Notes: generated from the sequence alone by a model not told the origin. Numbered from the stretch's first letter, positions 39,465 to 51,269 are shown. The stretch: DNA of 64,000 bases from Taudactylus pleione (GCA_031769625.1 JAUIMM010000135.1:7801501-7865500), one strand, 5' to 3'. Translations and numbers: made by a program.

Positions 39465-40418
39465 AAATAGATGATAATAGCCATATACAGCTTACTTCCT
39501 CGACACTTCTGCAAACATACCTGTATTTTTTTTTTTTGCACAAAAGCCATGCAGAATAGCAATCAGGCTCACTAATCATGAAGGGAGCATCACTCATGCT
39601 TGCTGTTAACAGCATGTGTATGTAACTGACACTGGTTTATTGCATTATTTTGCAGCACTGTACAAAGTACATGGTGGCACTCAGATTCTACTGTAAGGAC
39701 ACCTCTGATCTCCTCTGACACTGACGCTCGGCTAAAGGGTGACTTCTGTCCTGTAGCTGAATATCCATGTGTTCGCATACTCAGTATTATTGGGCGGCAC
39801 CATCACCACTGTGAGGGGCTTAGTAGGTGCCACTGTAGAGGCGTCCTCTGTGTGCGGGTTCTGGCAGATGAGCTGACCGCTGCTGATTACAGTACATCAC
39901 TCTCCATGCAGCAGCAGCAGCAGGAGCAGGAGTTGTGCATTTTAATGTCACATGCAAAATGGCAGCTGCGCGATTCAAGAATCCAGCAATGACCGCATCT
40001 AAGGTAGAACTCGGTGGGCACTGAAGCAATGGAGAAGGTGCCCCTTCAGGGCTGGCACCTCCTTTGTTTCTTGTAGTGCCGCCCCTGATTGGAGTTATTC
40101 AAATGGAATGAAATGGTAATTTTTTGCAACTTTTATAAAAGATAGAAAACTCATAGCAAGTGTATTCCTGCAATAAGTGTCTATCTGCTGCAGTTCAGAG
40201 CAAACACATTGCAGTGTAGGTGAGGCCTGGGGACACTAACAAAGCTATATAGTAGCTGAATAAATATTGACCAAGCTGCATTTGGATGTGTTTCACTGAT
40301 AACTAAGTTGTATGACGCACTTGGGCAGGTCTGTATCTCAGGCTGGCAGTCCACAGACTATCAATACTTAGCTAGGGTGACACCAAGCTCTGCAGCTTGA
40401 TTATAGATACTTCATACT
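39465..40418. other. Unassigned sequence
   Basis: Includes a short (gca)n run near 39910. No gene or repeat boundary could be supported. Confidence 0.35.
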
Positions 40419-40535
40419 AGGGATGTGCAGGCTCGGATAGGTTCGAGTTTGCACGTGGAGTTCAGATTTTTCCCTCCAAAAAAACGGAACTCAGAAAGAG
40501 GCAAAACGTCATCTTGCATGGACGAACATCATCAT
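40419..40535. mobile_element. Truncated hAT left terminus
   Basis: Starts tagggatgtgcaggctcgga, a hAT-type terminus, followed by aaaaaaacggaactcagaaa and gcaaaacgtcatc, a phrase also present in the 5' part of hAT1 (5475-5490). It is cut off before the Harbinger element. Confidence 0.55.
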
Positions 40536-41529
40536 TCATGGACTTTTGTCCAGGGTATTTGGTAGAGACCCCCCTTTCACACTACAGCTTGTACCTGGGA
40601 AATTCCCAGGTAGCACCATTCAGACAAGAGCAGGGTTTTTCAGAGTTTTACACAGAAAATCACAGTTTTGTCATTTTAAGTGGACGTTATGCTGGCACAC
40701 ATTAATGAAGTCATGCAAAGGTGGGGGCTTGGTATAAGGGGACTGGGAGGGGCACCCATAAGGCATTGCTGTATTTCCAAGCATCTGTGTAGCATGGAGA
40801 GCTTGTTTTGTCTGGTGGATTTGGTGTGCTACACAGCAACTGAGGCATGGCTGAAGCTGCTCACACTGTTTTTAATCGTACAGTGTGAGATCCTGAGAAG
40901 AAGGGAGCATTTTGTGGTGGAGAGGGCGTCCAAGCACCGACGTTACCTATGCCGGAGGAGAGCCTTCATGTTGTCCAGCAACTCATCCATATTGAGAGTT
41001 ACCGGAGGGTCATCTTGCACAATATGGTCTCGAGATCGACAACATGGAGAGGCTTTCTAGGCTACGGTACAGGGGTTAACAGAGAACCAATGGATTACAA
41101 ATTTTAGGATGTCGCAAGGCACCTTTAATTACATCCTGGTATTCCTGACCTTGTCACTTACCAGGCACACTACTTGATGGAGACAGCCCATTGCCCTGAG
41201 CAGGAGACTTATGGTGGTATGCTACACCTGGCAAGTACCGCACAAAATCCTGCTTGTTTGGTGTAGGCATCTCACAGTTTATGTTTTGGTGCGTGAAGTG
41301 ACCCAGGTCATCCTGGATACCTTGTACCACCGGTTTATTGCCCTACCCCATGGGCAGTGACTGGATGAGACAGTGTCCGGGTTCCTGTGCCACAGTTACC
41401 CACAGTGTGCTGGGGCAATTGATGGCCCTTACATACCCATAATTGTTCCCATAGACAGCCCAGCTGACTATTACAACAGAAAGGGATGCATTTTATCATT
41501 CTGCAAGCCGTCATTGACCATCGGTATTG

Positions 41530-41969
41530 GTAAGCCACATTTATTACTTTTAATTTGATATATATTGTGACCTGCATGCAAAGTAAAGGATGTAAAATGT
41601 TGTGTGTTTATATGTATACTTGTAACCGGATCTTATATACGCTTTCTATCAGAAATAATAACCAGTATAATAATAGATGCAGTATTAGATATAAATAGTG
41701 TACATTTCTGTAATATGTTTTATCTACATTTCTTCTATATTCTAGTGTATTTTAAAGTTAAGGGTATATTTACTAAAGTGAGGGTTATTAGAAGTGGAGA
41801 TGTTGCCCATAGCAACCAATCAGATTCTACTTCACATGTAACTAGCACGTTCGATAAGATAACAGCTAGAATCTAATTGGTTGCTATGGGTAACAAGTTG
41901 CCCCAAACTGTTGTGTGTTTAATAGGTCTATATGTATAGTTTTAACCGGAGTTTATTTTGCTCTCACAG
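41530..41969 (+). other. Intron within the Harbinger transposase gene
   Basis: Donor ttg|gtaagc at 41530 and acceptor ttgctctcacag at 41969 join Tyr-Cys-Phe-Thr-Asp across the boundary, giving the continuous block HRYCFTDVFIGWPG expected of the family. The intron contains a palindromic MITE at about 41760-41905. Confidence 0.75.
41760..41905. mobile_element. Palindromic MITE, ggggtatatttactaaagt family, copy 3, right end lost
   Basis: agggtatatttactaaagtg, gaagtggagatgttgcccat and agcaaccaatcagattctac are present on the left; the right arm reaches gctatgggtaacaag and then stops. It lies inside the transposase intron. Confidence 0.75.
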
Positions 41970-42799
41970 CTTCACTGATGTTTTTATTGGCTGGCCTGGT
42001 CATGCTCATCTCATGACACTCGTGTGCTGGCCAATTCTGATCTGTACAAGATTGCGGAGGAGAGGCAGAATGGTTGGCTGTTTCCTCATGAGGTAACTAT
42101 ACAGACATTTATGTCATGCTTATTATTGCTAAACAGATATATATTGTCTTCCATACCCAACTCCAACATAAGTCACCCATTGTTTGATTCTTACATTATG
42201 CTAATTCACAAACTTAACTACTAACTAGAAATAACCACACGGACACGTATGTGGAATTAAAAGAGGACACAGCCGAAATTTATTGATCAATTTGTAATTA
42301 GAAAGATAGTGGCAGTAAAAAAGCAGTGCTCCAAGGCCACAGCCCACCAAATATATTTGACTAAATAAATAAGAGGTGTATCCCCGCCCGATGCAAACTG
42401 GCCTGAGCTAGAACCATTCTCCCTTAATTGGTATAGCCTTGACCCCCCTCCTTAAGATGATGGCCCGGTCCTCCCTCAAGGGGAATGACCAACTCGCCGC
42501 TATCAAAAGGCAAATGCCAGGCACTCTTACGCTATAATAGGCCGCCTAGGAGCACTGCTTCCTGCCAAAGCTTGGCTCAAAGAGCCGAGCCCCGCCACCC
42601 ATCAGGAAATAATCGCACACCAAGGAAGACTGCAATGTTTCGAATATAGCATTCTGGACCTGCGCCAGTGAGGTGTATCCCATCGGGCCTATAAAAACAC
42701 TTCTCCTTGTAAGGCAATCGAAGGTGCCAATATAACACATACATCCATTAGTGACCGGACTAGACATTACCGACTGCCTACCCTACTGCTGGCCATCTC

Positions 42800-43095
42800 T
42801 AGTTAGACTATTTGCAGGTCCTTCCTAATAGCAAGTAGAAGTACAATGCAATCGCAATTACCCTGATCATTGCCCCCCAAATGTACCACCATTCGGGGTC
42901 CCAACTCTGGCTTCCACTGTACATAAACATCTAATAAAAGCCACCCTAGGACATGCCTCTAAAACTATAAACCACTGATTCTTATTAGTACCTAATAAGT
43001 GCGGGGCCTGAAGTGCTAAAGGGTGATCCTTAGCTCAATAGATACATGAACGTCCCACAAACCACACCCGACAGTTAGCATTCCTATAAACCTGC
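42800..43095 (-). pseudogene. SGNH/GDSL hydrolase-like domain of the DIRS fragment
   Basis: VWFVGRSCIYWAKDH corresponds to block I (family G-x-S-x-x-x-W; the usual GHS/GDS is GRS here, and one codon before the Ala is a stop). About 60 codons later, after a frame change, VVHLGGNDQG is block III with its Asn. The final catalytic Asp-His block was not recognised. Its role in DIRS elements is unknown. Confidence 0.65.
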
Positions 43096-43329
43096 AAAAA
43101 GGGGTTAATCCTGCCCGGACAGGCTAATACACTTTATATAGAAAACAGCCTAGCCAAGGAAAGGAAAACAATAGTTGGGTGACCCATCTGAAGGTGAAAA
43201 ACAGCAAAACCTCTCTGAGGGCAAAAGCTGAAAAGCCCCTCAAAATCCCTAGCGGCAGTAGGCATAAGGCCCCTGGATTTCCTAATAAACTCACAAGAAG
43301 TGCTGCTAACTAATGCAACTTATCACCGC

Positions 43330-44100
43330 GCAACTATTACTTATATGCTGATGACTACCATTGACCTAAATGTATTAAGGCATCAACGGAATCAGCTGCC
43401 CTGCAGACTGCCGCCCCAATCCTGAAAAATGTGTGCCAAACTGATCTAGCGGCAATTCTAATTCAAACAGATAGATGTGAAAAACCCTTGTGTAAAACCT
43501 AGATAATGTTGTCTGAGTGGCGTGGATGAGCCAGCGTGCATTGCCTGGGGGCCTTAACCCATTAAACATATGGCCAAGCTGACTAGGATTGGTGAAAGGG
43601 TGTGCTTGAGCTGGGATAGAGGTCCATCGCTCTTTAGCAAGCTGATCTGTTTATTAATCTATGAATATGATACAATTATAGGTTATACTGAAAACTTCAA
43701 TCTCAAACAACAACCCGTTGATGTCTAACTTAACTTATTTGAAAACAACCCTCTAATGTAATGTACAGATCCCTAAATAAGCTAACCACAATGGAAAATT
43801 AAAGAGTTGTGCCTCTTAATAAACTGATGCGATACCCGACCTTGTAACTAAATGGATCCTTTAAATTTAATAGCTTAATAGGTCTTCAAAACGAGGAGCT
43901 ACACTCCCGTCCTCTTTCTACCTTAGCTAATAAAGAAAACCCATCAGTTCACAACCGACATACCAGGAAACTTTGTGAAACATGAAAACGCTAGACTGAG
44001 CTGCCGACGTGGACACTCCTGAACGGCTTTGCTCGTGCCATTTCCAAACGATTCTAACAGGTATGCATGTAACGGCAAACCTCCTTAACCCTCGTAAGCC
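43330..44100 (-). pseudogene. DIRS tyrosine recombinase relic
   Basis: The best piece is the C-terminal catalytic part: HFFRIGAAVCRAADSVDALI then HLGQW and SSAYK (43445-43345). These correspond to the H-x-x-R box, the following helix with LG(R/Q)W, and the segment before the nucleophilic Tyr. The upstream half is poorly preserved. Such enzymes integrate circular cDNA without target duplications. Confidence 0.7.
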
Positions 44101-44645
44101 AAGAAACCTTGCTAAACATTATGAGCCGTCAACAAAAATCCTCAGCGTATGCGAAGCCAATGACGTCAAACAAACCATGGACAACGAGGCAAGGGCATCT
44201 CTGTACTCCACTCTCGGAACGTCACGTGCCCTAACGTCCATGGTCCTGCACAAACACCCAAAGAGGTGAAAAACGCCTAAGCAAACTCAGAATTGAAGGG
44301 GACTCAGCCTCACAAATATTGATAGTAAGAACTACACCTAAAATATCAATGCATAACATAATCCTCTTGCTGCCGAGTCTGGTAGCCCAGATTTCAGCTG
44401 CAACCATTATTGGAAAACACTCCAAAGAACAGCATACTTTCAGTTAGATCTTGCCGCATCTACGAAACCGGCTAATATCTCATGTACAGCCGCCCTTCAA
44501 TAACTCCCCTAAAACTACGGAACTAGATGCGTCCTTAAACAACTGAAACCCATAATTGTCCCCCCAAGCAGGTAGTTAATTCTAATACCATAGTTACATA
44601 TTTCTGTATACTGTAAACTCTATGTTTTTGTCAGGAGTAAGTTCC

Positions 44646-47600
44646 TGTGACAGAGTGTGGTACCCCCAAGTTTGTTCCCAAATAGGGGTCCCCCAATCTT
44701 TTTTATATAACAGTCCCATTCACATAGTACAGTGAACTTTGACTGACTCTGCTCTCCCTGAATCCCACTGAGCATGTGCAAACAGGGAGGTAGAAAATGC
44801 CCCTTGGTCAGTGATCCATTTAGGAGGGAAAATCCTGCCCCATTTATTGGTAGCCTGGGTGTCCAGGCAGAGATCCCTGTAGGCGGCTGGTTGCTGGGGT
44901 CCCCCTGTCCACTCATAAATGCCAGACCGACAGGGAGGAGAATATGAAATAGGTTATAATATACCCTCCCCAGGGCTGTCAGTGTTGAGTCTGGGAGGAA
45001 TTTGTGTAAAAAGGAGTCTGGGAGGATTTGTCTGTGGAGTGCTCAGAGTCTGGTCATACAATAGGGGAGAGTATTCCCCTATGTTACCCTGGATTACAAA
45101 TACTGCACCTGGTGTGCTGTCTGTAAGGAGCTGCTGTGTACAAATAGGGGTGCAGTAACCCCTCTCATTTATCCTGGATTACAAATACTGCACCTGTGCT
45201 GTCTGTAAGGAGTTTCAGTGGAGTGCCCTTGGAGCTTTAAAAATAAGGATGTTATAACTTTTATGTTTGCCCTGGATTACAATTACCAGACTTCACATTA
45301 ACCCGGAAGGCTACCTATCCAATCTGCCAGGAGAGGTGCTCTGATGCTGGATGTGAATCCCTGGAGGAAGCTTGCCTGGGGATTTGCATAGAGCACCCTG
45401 CTTTGGAAGAAGCCCCCTCTGAATAAAGGACTGCCTTCCTAAGTGCCTGTTATCAGGAGGCGCCACATGTGGAAGTCTGCGCATGCTGGGAGAGAAGAGG
45501 AGCTGCCTGGGAAGGAGGTCTCATCGCTCCATCATCACAGATGAAGCTCCAGCTGAGGAAAAGGTCCCGCCAGTGCCGAAAACCCTGCTGGCACCTGCAC
45601 GGGCAGAAGAAAAGACAGCCCCAGAGGAAGAGTGCTTCAGGACCCCTCCTGCTACTGTGTTTGTCTGTTGGACAGAGCCCCTGTGGAAAGGGATTTTGCA
45701 CCTGTTGCCCCTTGTAAAATACCTGCTGGAGGTCTGCAGCTGGAAGCTCCGATGCAGACTGTGCATCCCAGAGTTGTCCCTCCACAGCTCCTATCTTTCC
45801 TCTATTAAGGCCCTACCCCTCTGTACACCTATCCTATCTGGGTCCCCTGGGTCTATTGCATTATCCTTTACCTTGTGGCTAACCATGATTAGGCTGGGAG
45901 ATTAGGTTTTGTGTAAAGGCTGGGACCAGGGGTTAGTCTCCCACACAACTGGGTGTAGAAAGTTGTCATAGTCCCTTAAATTAGGTAAAGTGTGTATGTA
46001 ATGATGAAATAGGGGGGAAGTAAAAGATAGGTTACCCCCTCTTTTCCCCAATAATTGTATTGGTGGTCATTTTCTTTCCTGTGAACCTCTGGCTCATGTC
46101 CAGGAGGGGATGTGATCTATGGGTGTTGGCTCATGTCCGATGCCACCGTGGGTTGTCCTAATGTTTATTTTTAAACTAAATGCAATGCTATTGATGTGTA
46201 TTTGCCTCTGTTTAGTGTTGACCATTTGTGTCAATTAAGTGGTTGATAGTGGCCCTCCGTGGCCCTTAATCTGTTATAACACTCTGTAAAGCTGTTCACT
46301 GCTTGCTGTGTTATTATTGTCAATGCTGATTAATATTTTGCTTGCATGAAATGTTTGAATATTTACTGGTATTGCTGTTAATGTAAATTGTCTCTTATAC
46401 ACTGTTTGGCCCGGTAACCATTTCAAAGTCCATTCATGCTGATGTAATGTACATTACTTGTTTATTTAGCCCTGTGTAACCCCGGCTGGCAATTCTAGTG
46501 GCAGTAATTTGTGGCATAGGTGTTTAGGAAAAACTGTGTTACATTATTGCTGCCGGTGTTTCTGTTATCAGCATAGCCTCAGTGTTGTCCTTATTTTTCT
46601 CAAGGCTCAGAGACTGTGTCACATTATTGCTGCCGGTGAACTACTGCTATCAGCATAGCCTCAGTGTTATCCATATTTTTCTCAAGGCTTAAAGACTGTG
46701 TTACATTATACCTGCTGGTGAACTACTGGTATCAGCATAGCCTCAGTGTTATCCTTATTTTTCCCAAGGCTCAGAGACTGTGTTACATTATTGCTGCTGG
46801 TGAACTACGGTTCTAAGCATAGCCTCAGTGTTCTCCTTATTTTTCTCAAGGCTCAAATACTGTGTTACATTATAGCTGCCGGTGAACTACTGCTATCAGC
46901 ATAGCCTCAGTGTTGTCCTTATTTTTCTCAAGGCTCAAAGACTGTTACATTATTGCAAGCTGCCGATGAACTACTATTATTAGCATAGTCTCAGTGTTGA
47001 CCTTATTTTTCCCAAGGCTCAGAGACTGTGTTACATTATTGCTGCCGGAGAACTACGGTTCTCAGCATAGTCTCAGTGTTATCCTTATTTTTCTCAAGGC
47101 TCAAAGACTGTGTAAATTACTGCAAGTTGTCGGTGAACTACTGCTATCAGCACAGACTGTATTTCAAAGCTATAGGCTGCTAGTGCACTACTGATCCAAG
47201 CCTAACCTGCATGTGTTTTCCCACGTTTGTCTTAGCAAAAGGAAGTGTTAACACAGACTGTACTCCAAAGCTATAGGCTGCTGGCGCATTATTGATACAA
47301 GGCTAACCTACATGTGTTTTTTCCACGTTATCCTCAGCAAAAAGAAGCATAGCACAGACTGTATTTTAAAGATATAAGTTGCCGGTGCATTATTGATACA
47401 AGCTCGACCAGCAGGTTTCATGTTTAGGTTTCTCATTTGTTTTAGATAAATTAAAAGTTCTGTAGGAATTGTGGTTCTTATTGGTGTCACATGCTTGCCA
47501 GCTGGGGTCACCGGTAGAGGACGGGGAGGTAATAAATAAATACCTTGACATTGAAAAGTTTAATTCATGTCACCTAACCTGTGAATGGCAAACATTTCCT

Positions 47601-47860
47601 GTGTTAATTGTTAATCTTTGATTGGTTACAATAAAATTGCATTGCTCCTTTCCCTCCTGACTGGTCAATGTATCTGCAAAAGGGGAATACAGGCTTGCCT
47701 CTCTGTCACAGTGTGTCCTATCTTAGCTAAGGGAAAATCGGCCACCGAAGCATTCCGAACACACCTGAACCTGGTGCTAGTGGTGCAGCACTGTACAAAC
47801 TTTCAGAGCATCACAAGAATATTAGCAGGCAAAGTATCTTTAAATAATTGACCTTCGATT
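44646..47860 (+). mobile_element. LTR-like block with internal repeats
   Basis: Begins tgtgacagagtgtggtaccc, the same first twelve bases as the Gypsy LTR at 35522. It contains repeated phrases cctggattacaaatactgca and gctgtctgtaaggag (45090-45270), an AATAAA at 45423, a CpG-containing segment with a gag-like but unproven open frame (45469-45905), and an 82-bp tandem array at 46500-47200. No pol domain was found. It may be a solo or long LTR with leader sequence from a Gypsy-type element, inserted together with or beside the DIRS fragment. Confidence 0.4.
46500..47200 (+). repeat. 82-bp tandem repeat, about eight copies
   Basis: Units contain gagactgtgttacattattg, ctgccggtgaactactgcta, tcagcatagcctcagtgtt and atccttatttttctcaaggc. 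Divergence between copies is moderate; spacing is 80-86 bp. Shorter related pieces continue to about 47400 (cagactgtattycaaagctataggctgc-like). Confidence 0.85.
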
Positions 47861-47879
47861 ACATTATCTAATGTACCAT

Positions 47880-48160
47880 CTGTAAATGTTGAGGGTGACT
47901 GAGGTGTCAGCCAGAATGGTTGTGGAAAATGCATTCGGATGACTGAAGGGACGTTGACTCTGCTTGTTAAAAAGAAATGATGTGGACATTCGGCTGATTA
48001 CTGATGTTGTAGCGGCATGCTGTATCTTGCATAACATCTGTGAGATACAGCGAGAAGAATACCTGCCAGAGTGGGACATCGTGGAGGAGCATGTTGGGAG
48101 TGATCCTTCTACCCTTTCATCAACCTCACTTGTTTATAGAACCAATGACATATAGTTGAT
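47880..48160 (+). pseudogene. Harbinger transposase, C-terminal part
   Basis: RMVVENAFG near 47915 carries the third catalytic residue, Glu, followed after a stop by LKGRWRL-type sequence. Then LLKRNDVDIRLITDVVAACC and ILHNICEIQREEYLPEWDI (47960-48080), the standard C-terminal block. It is the missing half of the transposase at 40920-42093. Confidence 0.85.
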
Positions 48161-48389
48161 TAGAAGAACAAATTCAATTGTGTAGATCAATGCCTGGGTT
48201 ATATTACTATTGCCACAACTATACTTGTCTACATACAGGGATTCCCAATTTGTATGTAAAACACTCACAGTATTCTGGTGCATTGTCTATGCTATTTACC
48301 TTTCTTTTCTCAGGAGGCTGTTCTTCCAGTTGCCCTTGGTAGATTATCAAAAACATTGCCATCTGTACTTAGCTTGTGAGTTGTAACTC

Positions 48390-48478
48390 AAAATGGCGCT
48401 GGTCGGAAAATGGCGTCTTGCAGATTCTTGTTTCTAAAATGGAGTCTAGCTGCCATTCGCAAGATGGCGTCGCGCACA
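48390..48478. promoter_or_regulatory. Cluster of aaaatggcg words (YY1-like)
   Basis: Four close copies within 90 bp: caaaatggcgctgg, gaaaatggcgtctt, taaaatggagtct and gcaagatggcgtcg. The core resembles the YY1 motif aagatggcg. They lie in the 3' part of the Harbinger element. Function is inference. Confidence 0.35.
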
Positions 48479-49196
48479 CTAATTTTTACGCTGATTCCGT
48501 CTCAGCGACTAATCCAGCTTCGACAGATCATAGCGTCCGTAACAGTGCCTGTGATTTGAGCTTTTATTTACTCCTCTCCCCTCACATGAAAGAGCTCACG
48601 GACCTCCTCCTCCTTCCAATGTGACATGATCTGCAACCACCTGTTCATACCTGGCACCACTCTCCTCTCCACTCCAAACACCTGGTACTGCACTCTCTCC
48701 CCTGTCAGCACCAAATTCACCTTGTAGTCTTGTGGGCCTCTCTGCAGCATGTATGGCAGCTGTTCCAGCACCTAAATATGCCTTGTAGCACTGCACTGCC
48801 TTGTAGCGCTAGGTGTGGCATCTGCCCTCCGCTGTCCGGCTGCCGCTGATGATGTCATCAACAGGCAGTCGCGTCTGGCCAATCACAAGCTGTTTGGTGA
48901 AGCCCGGGAGTAAATTCCCGGGTAGCACCATTCAGACATGAGCAGGGCAATTTCCCGGGACTTAAGTCCCAGGAAAAACCTGGTTGATTGAAGAGTCGGC
49001 GTAGGTACCTTTCAGACATACGTGGTTACCCGGGAATTTGGCTGAGGCAGGCTAAATTCCCGTGATCCTCAATATGTCTGAAAGGGGTATAACAGTATTT
49101 CTTAAAAGGTGGTGCACGCTGGTGACTGTTATAACTCTATACTCCTTAATGTGCGCTGCCTCCCTGGTCAAGGCTACATTGCTTAATGAGACACCT

Positions 49197-49697
49197 GGTC
49201 TGATTCAGAGCCGGATGCTCTTTGAGAGCGCTCGCTCTGAATCAGGGCGTCCCTGTTTCTTTTAAAGACGGCCTCCTGGCCACTCACATAGCTGTGGATG
49301 GCCACCCACAGCTTTACCGAGCGGCCAGGTGATGGTCGCGATGGTCACGACCATCGGGGCTTGCGACGAGACCCTTGTGGTAGGGTCTCATTCCCGCAAG
49401 CCCCAGTGAGCTTTCGGCTCTAATAGAGCCGGAAGCTCACCACTGACATCACTCGTGATGTCAGTGGGTCCTTCGGGAACACATCCGTTTGGCCAGCCAC
49501 CCCCCCTGCCCGCCTCCAAAACAGGGCAAGCCGTCAATAATAATTGACAGCTGCTCCGCTTTGGTGCGAGACCCATAGCGACGGAGCGCACGTCGCTGGC
49601 CGGGTCTCGCGCATGTGAATGCCAGAGCGTGCGCAGTGGGGGACCATCGACCCGCTTGCGAGCGCTTTGCTCTCGCGAGCGGGTCTGAATCAGGCCC
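49197..49697. mobile_element. Multi-hairpin miniature element, copy 5 (MH5)
   Basis: 501 bp, ends ggtctgattcagagccg and gggtctgaatcaggccc. Same hairpin order as MH2, including a 35-bp hairpin at 49406-49440 with perfect-type arms gtgagctttcggctc / gagccggaagctcac, the ctgacatcact / gtgatgtcag stem, a shortened aaacgg hairpin and the gacccgctt / gcgagcgggtc stem at 49649-49685. No clean target duplication was seen. Confidence 0.8.
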
Positions 49698-51269
49698 ACA
49701 GTTTAGTCCCTGTTGCCAATGAGTCAGAAATTACATTGTCTCTATTGCTTAAGATAGCATGGAGGAATTTCTGGAATAGTAACTGAGTTTCTATCTCTGA
49801 ACATTTCTACTAAGCTGCACAATGTTAGCTGGTAAAGTTGTTGAAAATGCAGCAATAACAATTAGATTGATTAAGCTCGAGCTGCAGTGATTTATCCTGC
49901 GCTGCAACACAATTAGTATAACTCTAAATTGAATTTAGAGAATTCTAGACTAAGGAGTTATAAGTAAGAGGCAAATTAGATTTCCAGATTGCCTGTCTTT
50001 CTGAAGTGCGACAGGCAGCTCAAAGGGAGCAGCGGACAGTTATGGTGATCAACGGGCTGCTGGGGAAACTGTATCTGCAGTGAATCAGTAAGGGTAGGAT
50101 ACCTTGAGGTGTTTTACGTTAGTCTCTCTGCTGAGTATATAAAGATATAGCTGTGCTGACTACACTTTCTTTGAATAGATACTGTGTAATGCAGAATGAT
50201 AGCTTCCTAGCCTAGCATAGATACTAGACTGCTTTATTAACTGGGCATAAAGGTGTTGCTGAAGAGCCGTCTCTGATGTAATTACAGACCTCTTCTGGTG
50301 TCACTCATGCATAAGTGGGAGTCACTCAGCTGGATTATCACCGCCCCTCCAGTCATCTCCGTCCTCCGGAAGACCACCTTACTGTTTTGGCCGCCGCCTC
50401 TAGTCCGCCTCCTTGCCTGGGACACCCGCCTTTCCTCGACGAGGTCCGGCAGTCCGTCCCCGACACCTCTGCCTGCTTCCACTGCCTGTGACCACCGTCT
50501 GCGATCACCGCTCCCTCCGCTACTCTCCACGCTCCACCTGGCAAGCGTACCATCACAATCCTGGTCCTCCTCAGCGGCACCTCAGAGACTGCCCAATGGT
50601 AAGCCAGGCAGTCACTCTTAACACCTTCCTCCGGGTCCTTTGCACGTGCCGGTTCCCTTCCCGCCGGTCCCGCATGCACATAACTGCCTTTCGTAATGTA
50701 GTCTCATGTTGTTCTATGGGCATGCAAGGCTCCCCTCTCAAGTCCATTGGGGATGTCCTCCCCTCGTGCCCCGCCATTCTCAGTAGTTCAAGGCAAGGGG
50801 TAAGTCCACAATCCCAGGGGGGAAGTTAGGGCACAGTCCCTAGCACACAATAAGGCATACACATGCCAGTCCTATACATAGATACCATTAACAGTACAGT
50901 CTGATAACACCATAAATACATATACAATAAATATATACATTTTTTATGAACAGGGGTTTCCAACCTTTTGGCTCAGAAGTGGCACTCCCAGAACCGGGGT
51001 ACCACACCCCCTCAGTTCCTACCATCCTGTGAGGAAGGTTGTTCCACGTTCCTCACAGCGAGGGATGGGGGTTAACACATGAATAAATGAACTGGCATTA
51101 TATACTGTATATAATTATGGTGTACATACATATGTGGTACAATTAAACAATACACCCTTTAGGGGTTTCACAATAGCACATACAAATATCACATGTACTA
51201 TCCTAACAATACAGATCTAGCTTGAAACGCCAGAATATAATATGCCAACAGTATAACACTACTAGATGT
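49698..51269. other. Unassigned; CpG-rich block 50280-50830
   Basis: A TATA-like gagtatataaagatatag lies at about 50133 and is followed by a CpG- and CT-rich block (50330-50800) with open frames on both strands that show no known motif. This may be an LTR with leader, or a retroelement gag start; nothing decides it. 50850-51269 is AT-rich and featureless. Confidence 0.25.

Larger units (their letters stand above)
40920..42093 (+). pseudogene. Harbinger transposase, N-terminal and central part, with an intron
   Basis: Broken frames read AQYGLEI-like and NREPMDYKF (about 41080-41100) and later HLASTAQNPA (about 41225). Then comes the first catalytic block, CAGAIDGPYIPIIVPIDSPA and DYYNRKG (41407-41490), with the Asp of IDG. 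A one-base shift follows, after which MHFIILQAVIDHRY is read to 41529. The frame continues at 41970 as CFTDVFIGWPGHAHDTRVLA, with the second catalytic Asp in HDTRVL, and NSDLYKIAEERQNGWLFPHE to 42093. In between is a 440-bp GT-AG intron. The coding part is disabled by stops, the frameshift and the nest. Confidence 0.85.
42237..44600 (-). mobile_element. DIRS-type retrotransposon fragment (RNase H, tyrosine recombinase, SGNH hydrolase)
   Basis: Read on the minus strand: an RNase H piece AEIWATRLGSKRIMLCIDIL followed by SPSILSLLRRFSPLWVF (44425-44240); recombinase pieces including THFFRIGAAVCRAADSV, the H-x-x-R block of tyrosine recombinases, with HLGQW after it (about 43440-43360); then a hydrolase-like part with RVWFVGRSCIYWAKDH (about 43080) and MVVHLGGNDQGNCDCIV (about 42890). 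GGND is the block III word of SGNH/GDSL hydrolases. Stops and frame changes disrupt all parts and the RT is missing. The order RH-YR-SGNH is known for DIRS elements of fish and frogs. Confidence 0.8.
40568..49089 (+). mobile_element. Harbinger transposon split by a 5.8-kb nest
   Basis: Left end accccccctttcacac-like at 40568 (ctttcacactacagcttgta) and right end atgtctgaaaggggta at 49089 form short inverted termini. Subterminal words are shared: cccaggtagcaccattcaga at 40606-40625 and gggtagcaccattcagacat at 48920-48939. Between them lie the 5' and middle parts of a PIF/Harbinger transposase (40920-42093) and its C-terminal part (47880-48160). DNA from about 42100 to 47870 is foreign: a DIRS fragment and an LTR-like block. 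Confidence 0.75.

Noticed and set aside
40680..41060. 126-codon open frame taken as a host gene
   Set aside because: It overlaps, in another frame, the N-terminal region of the Harbinger transposase and shows no motif of its own.
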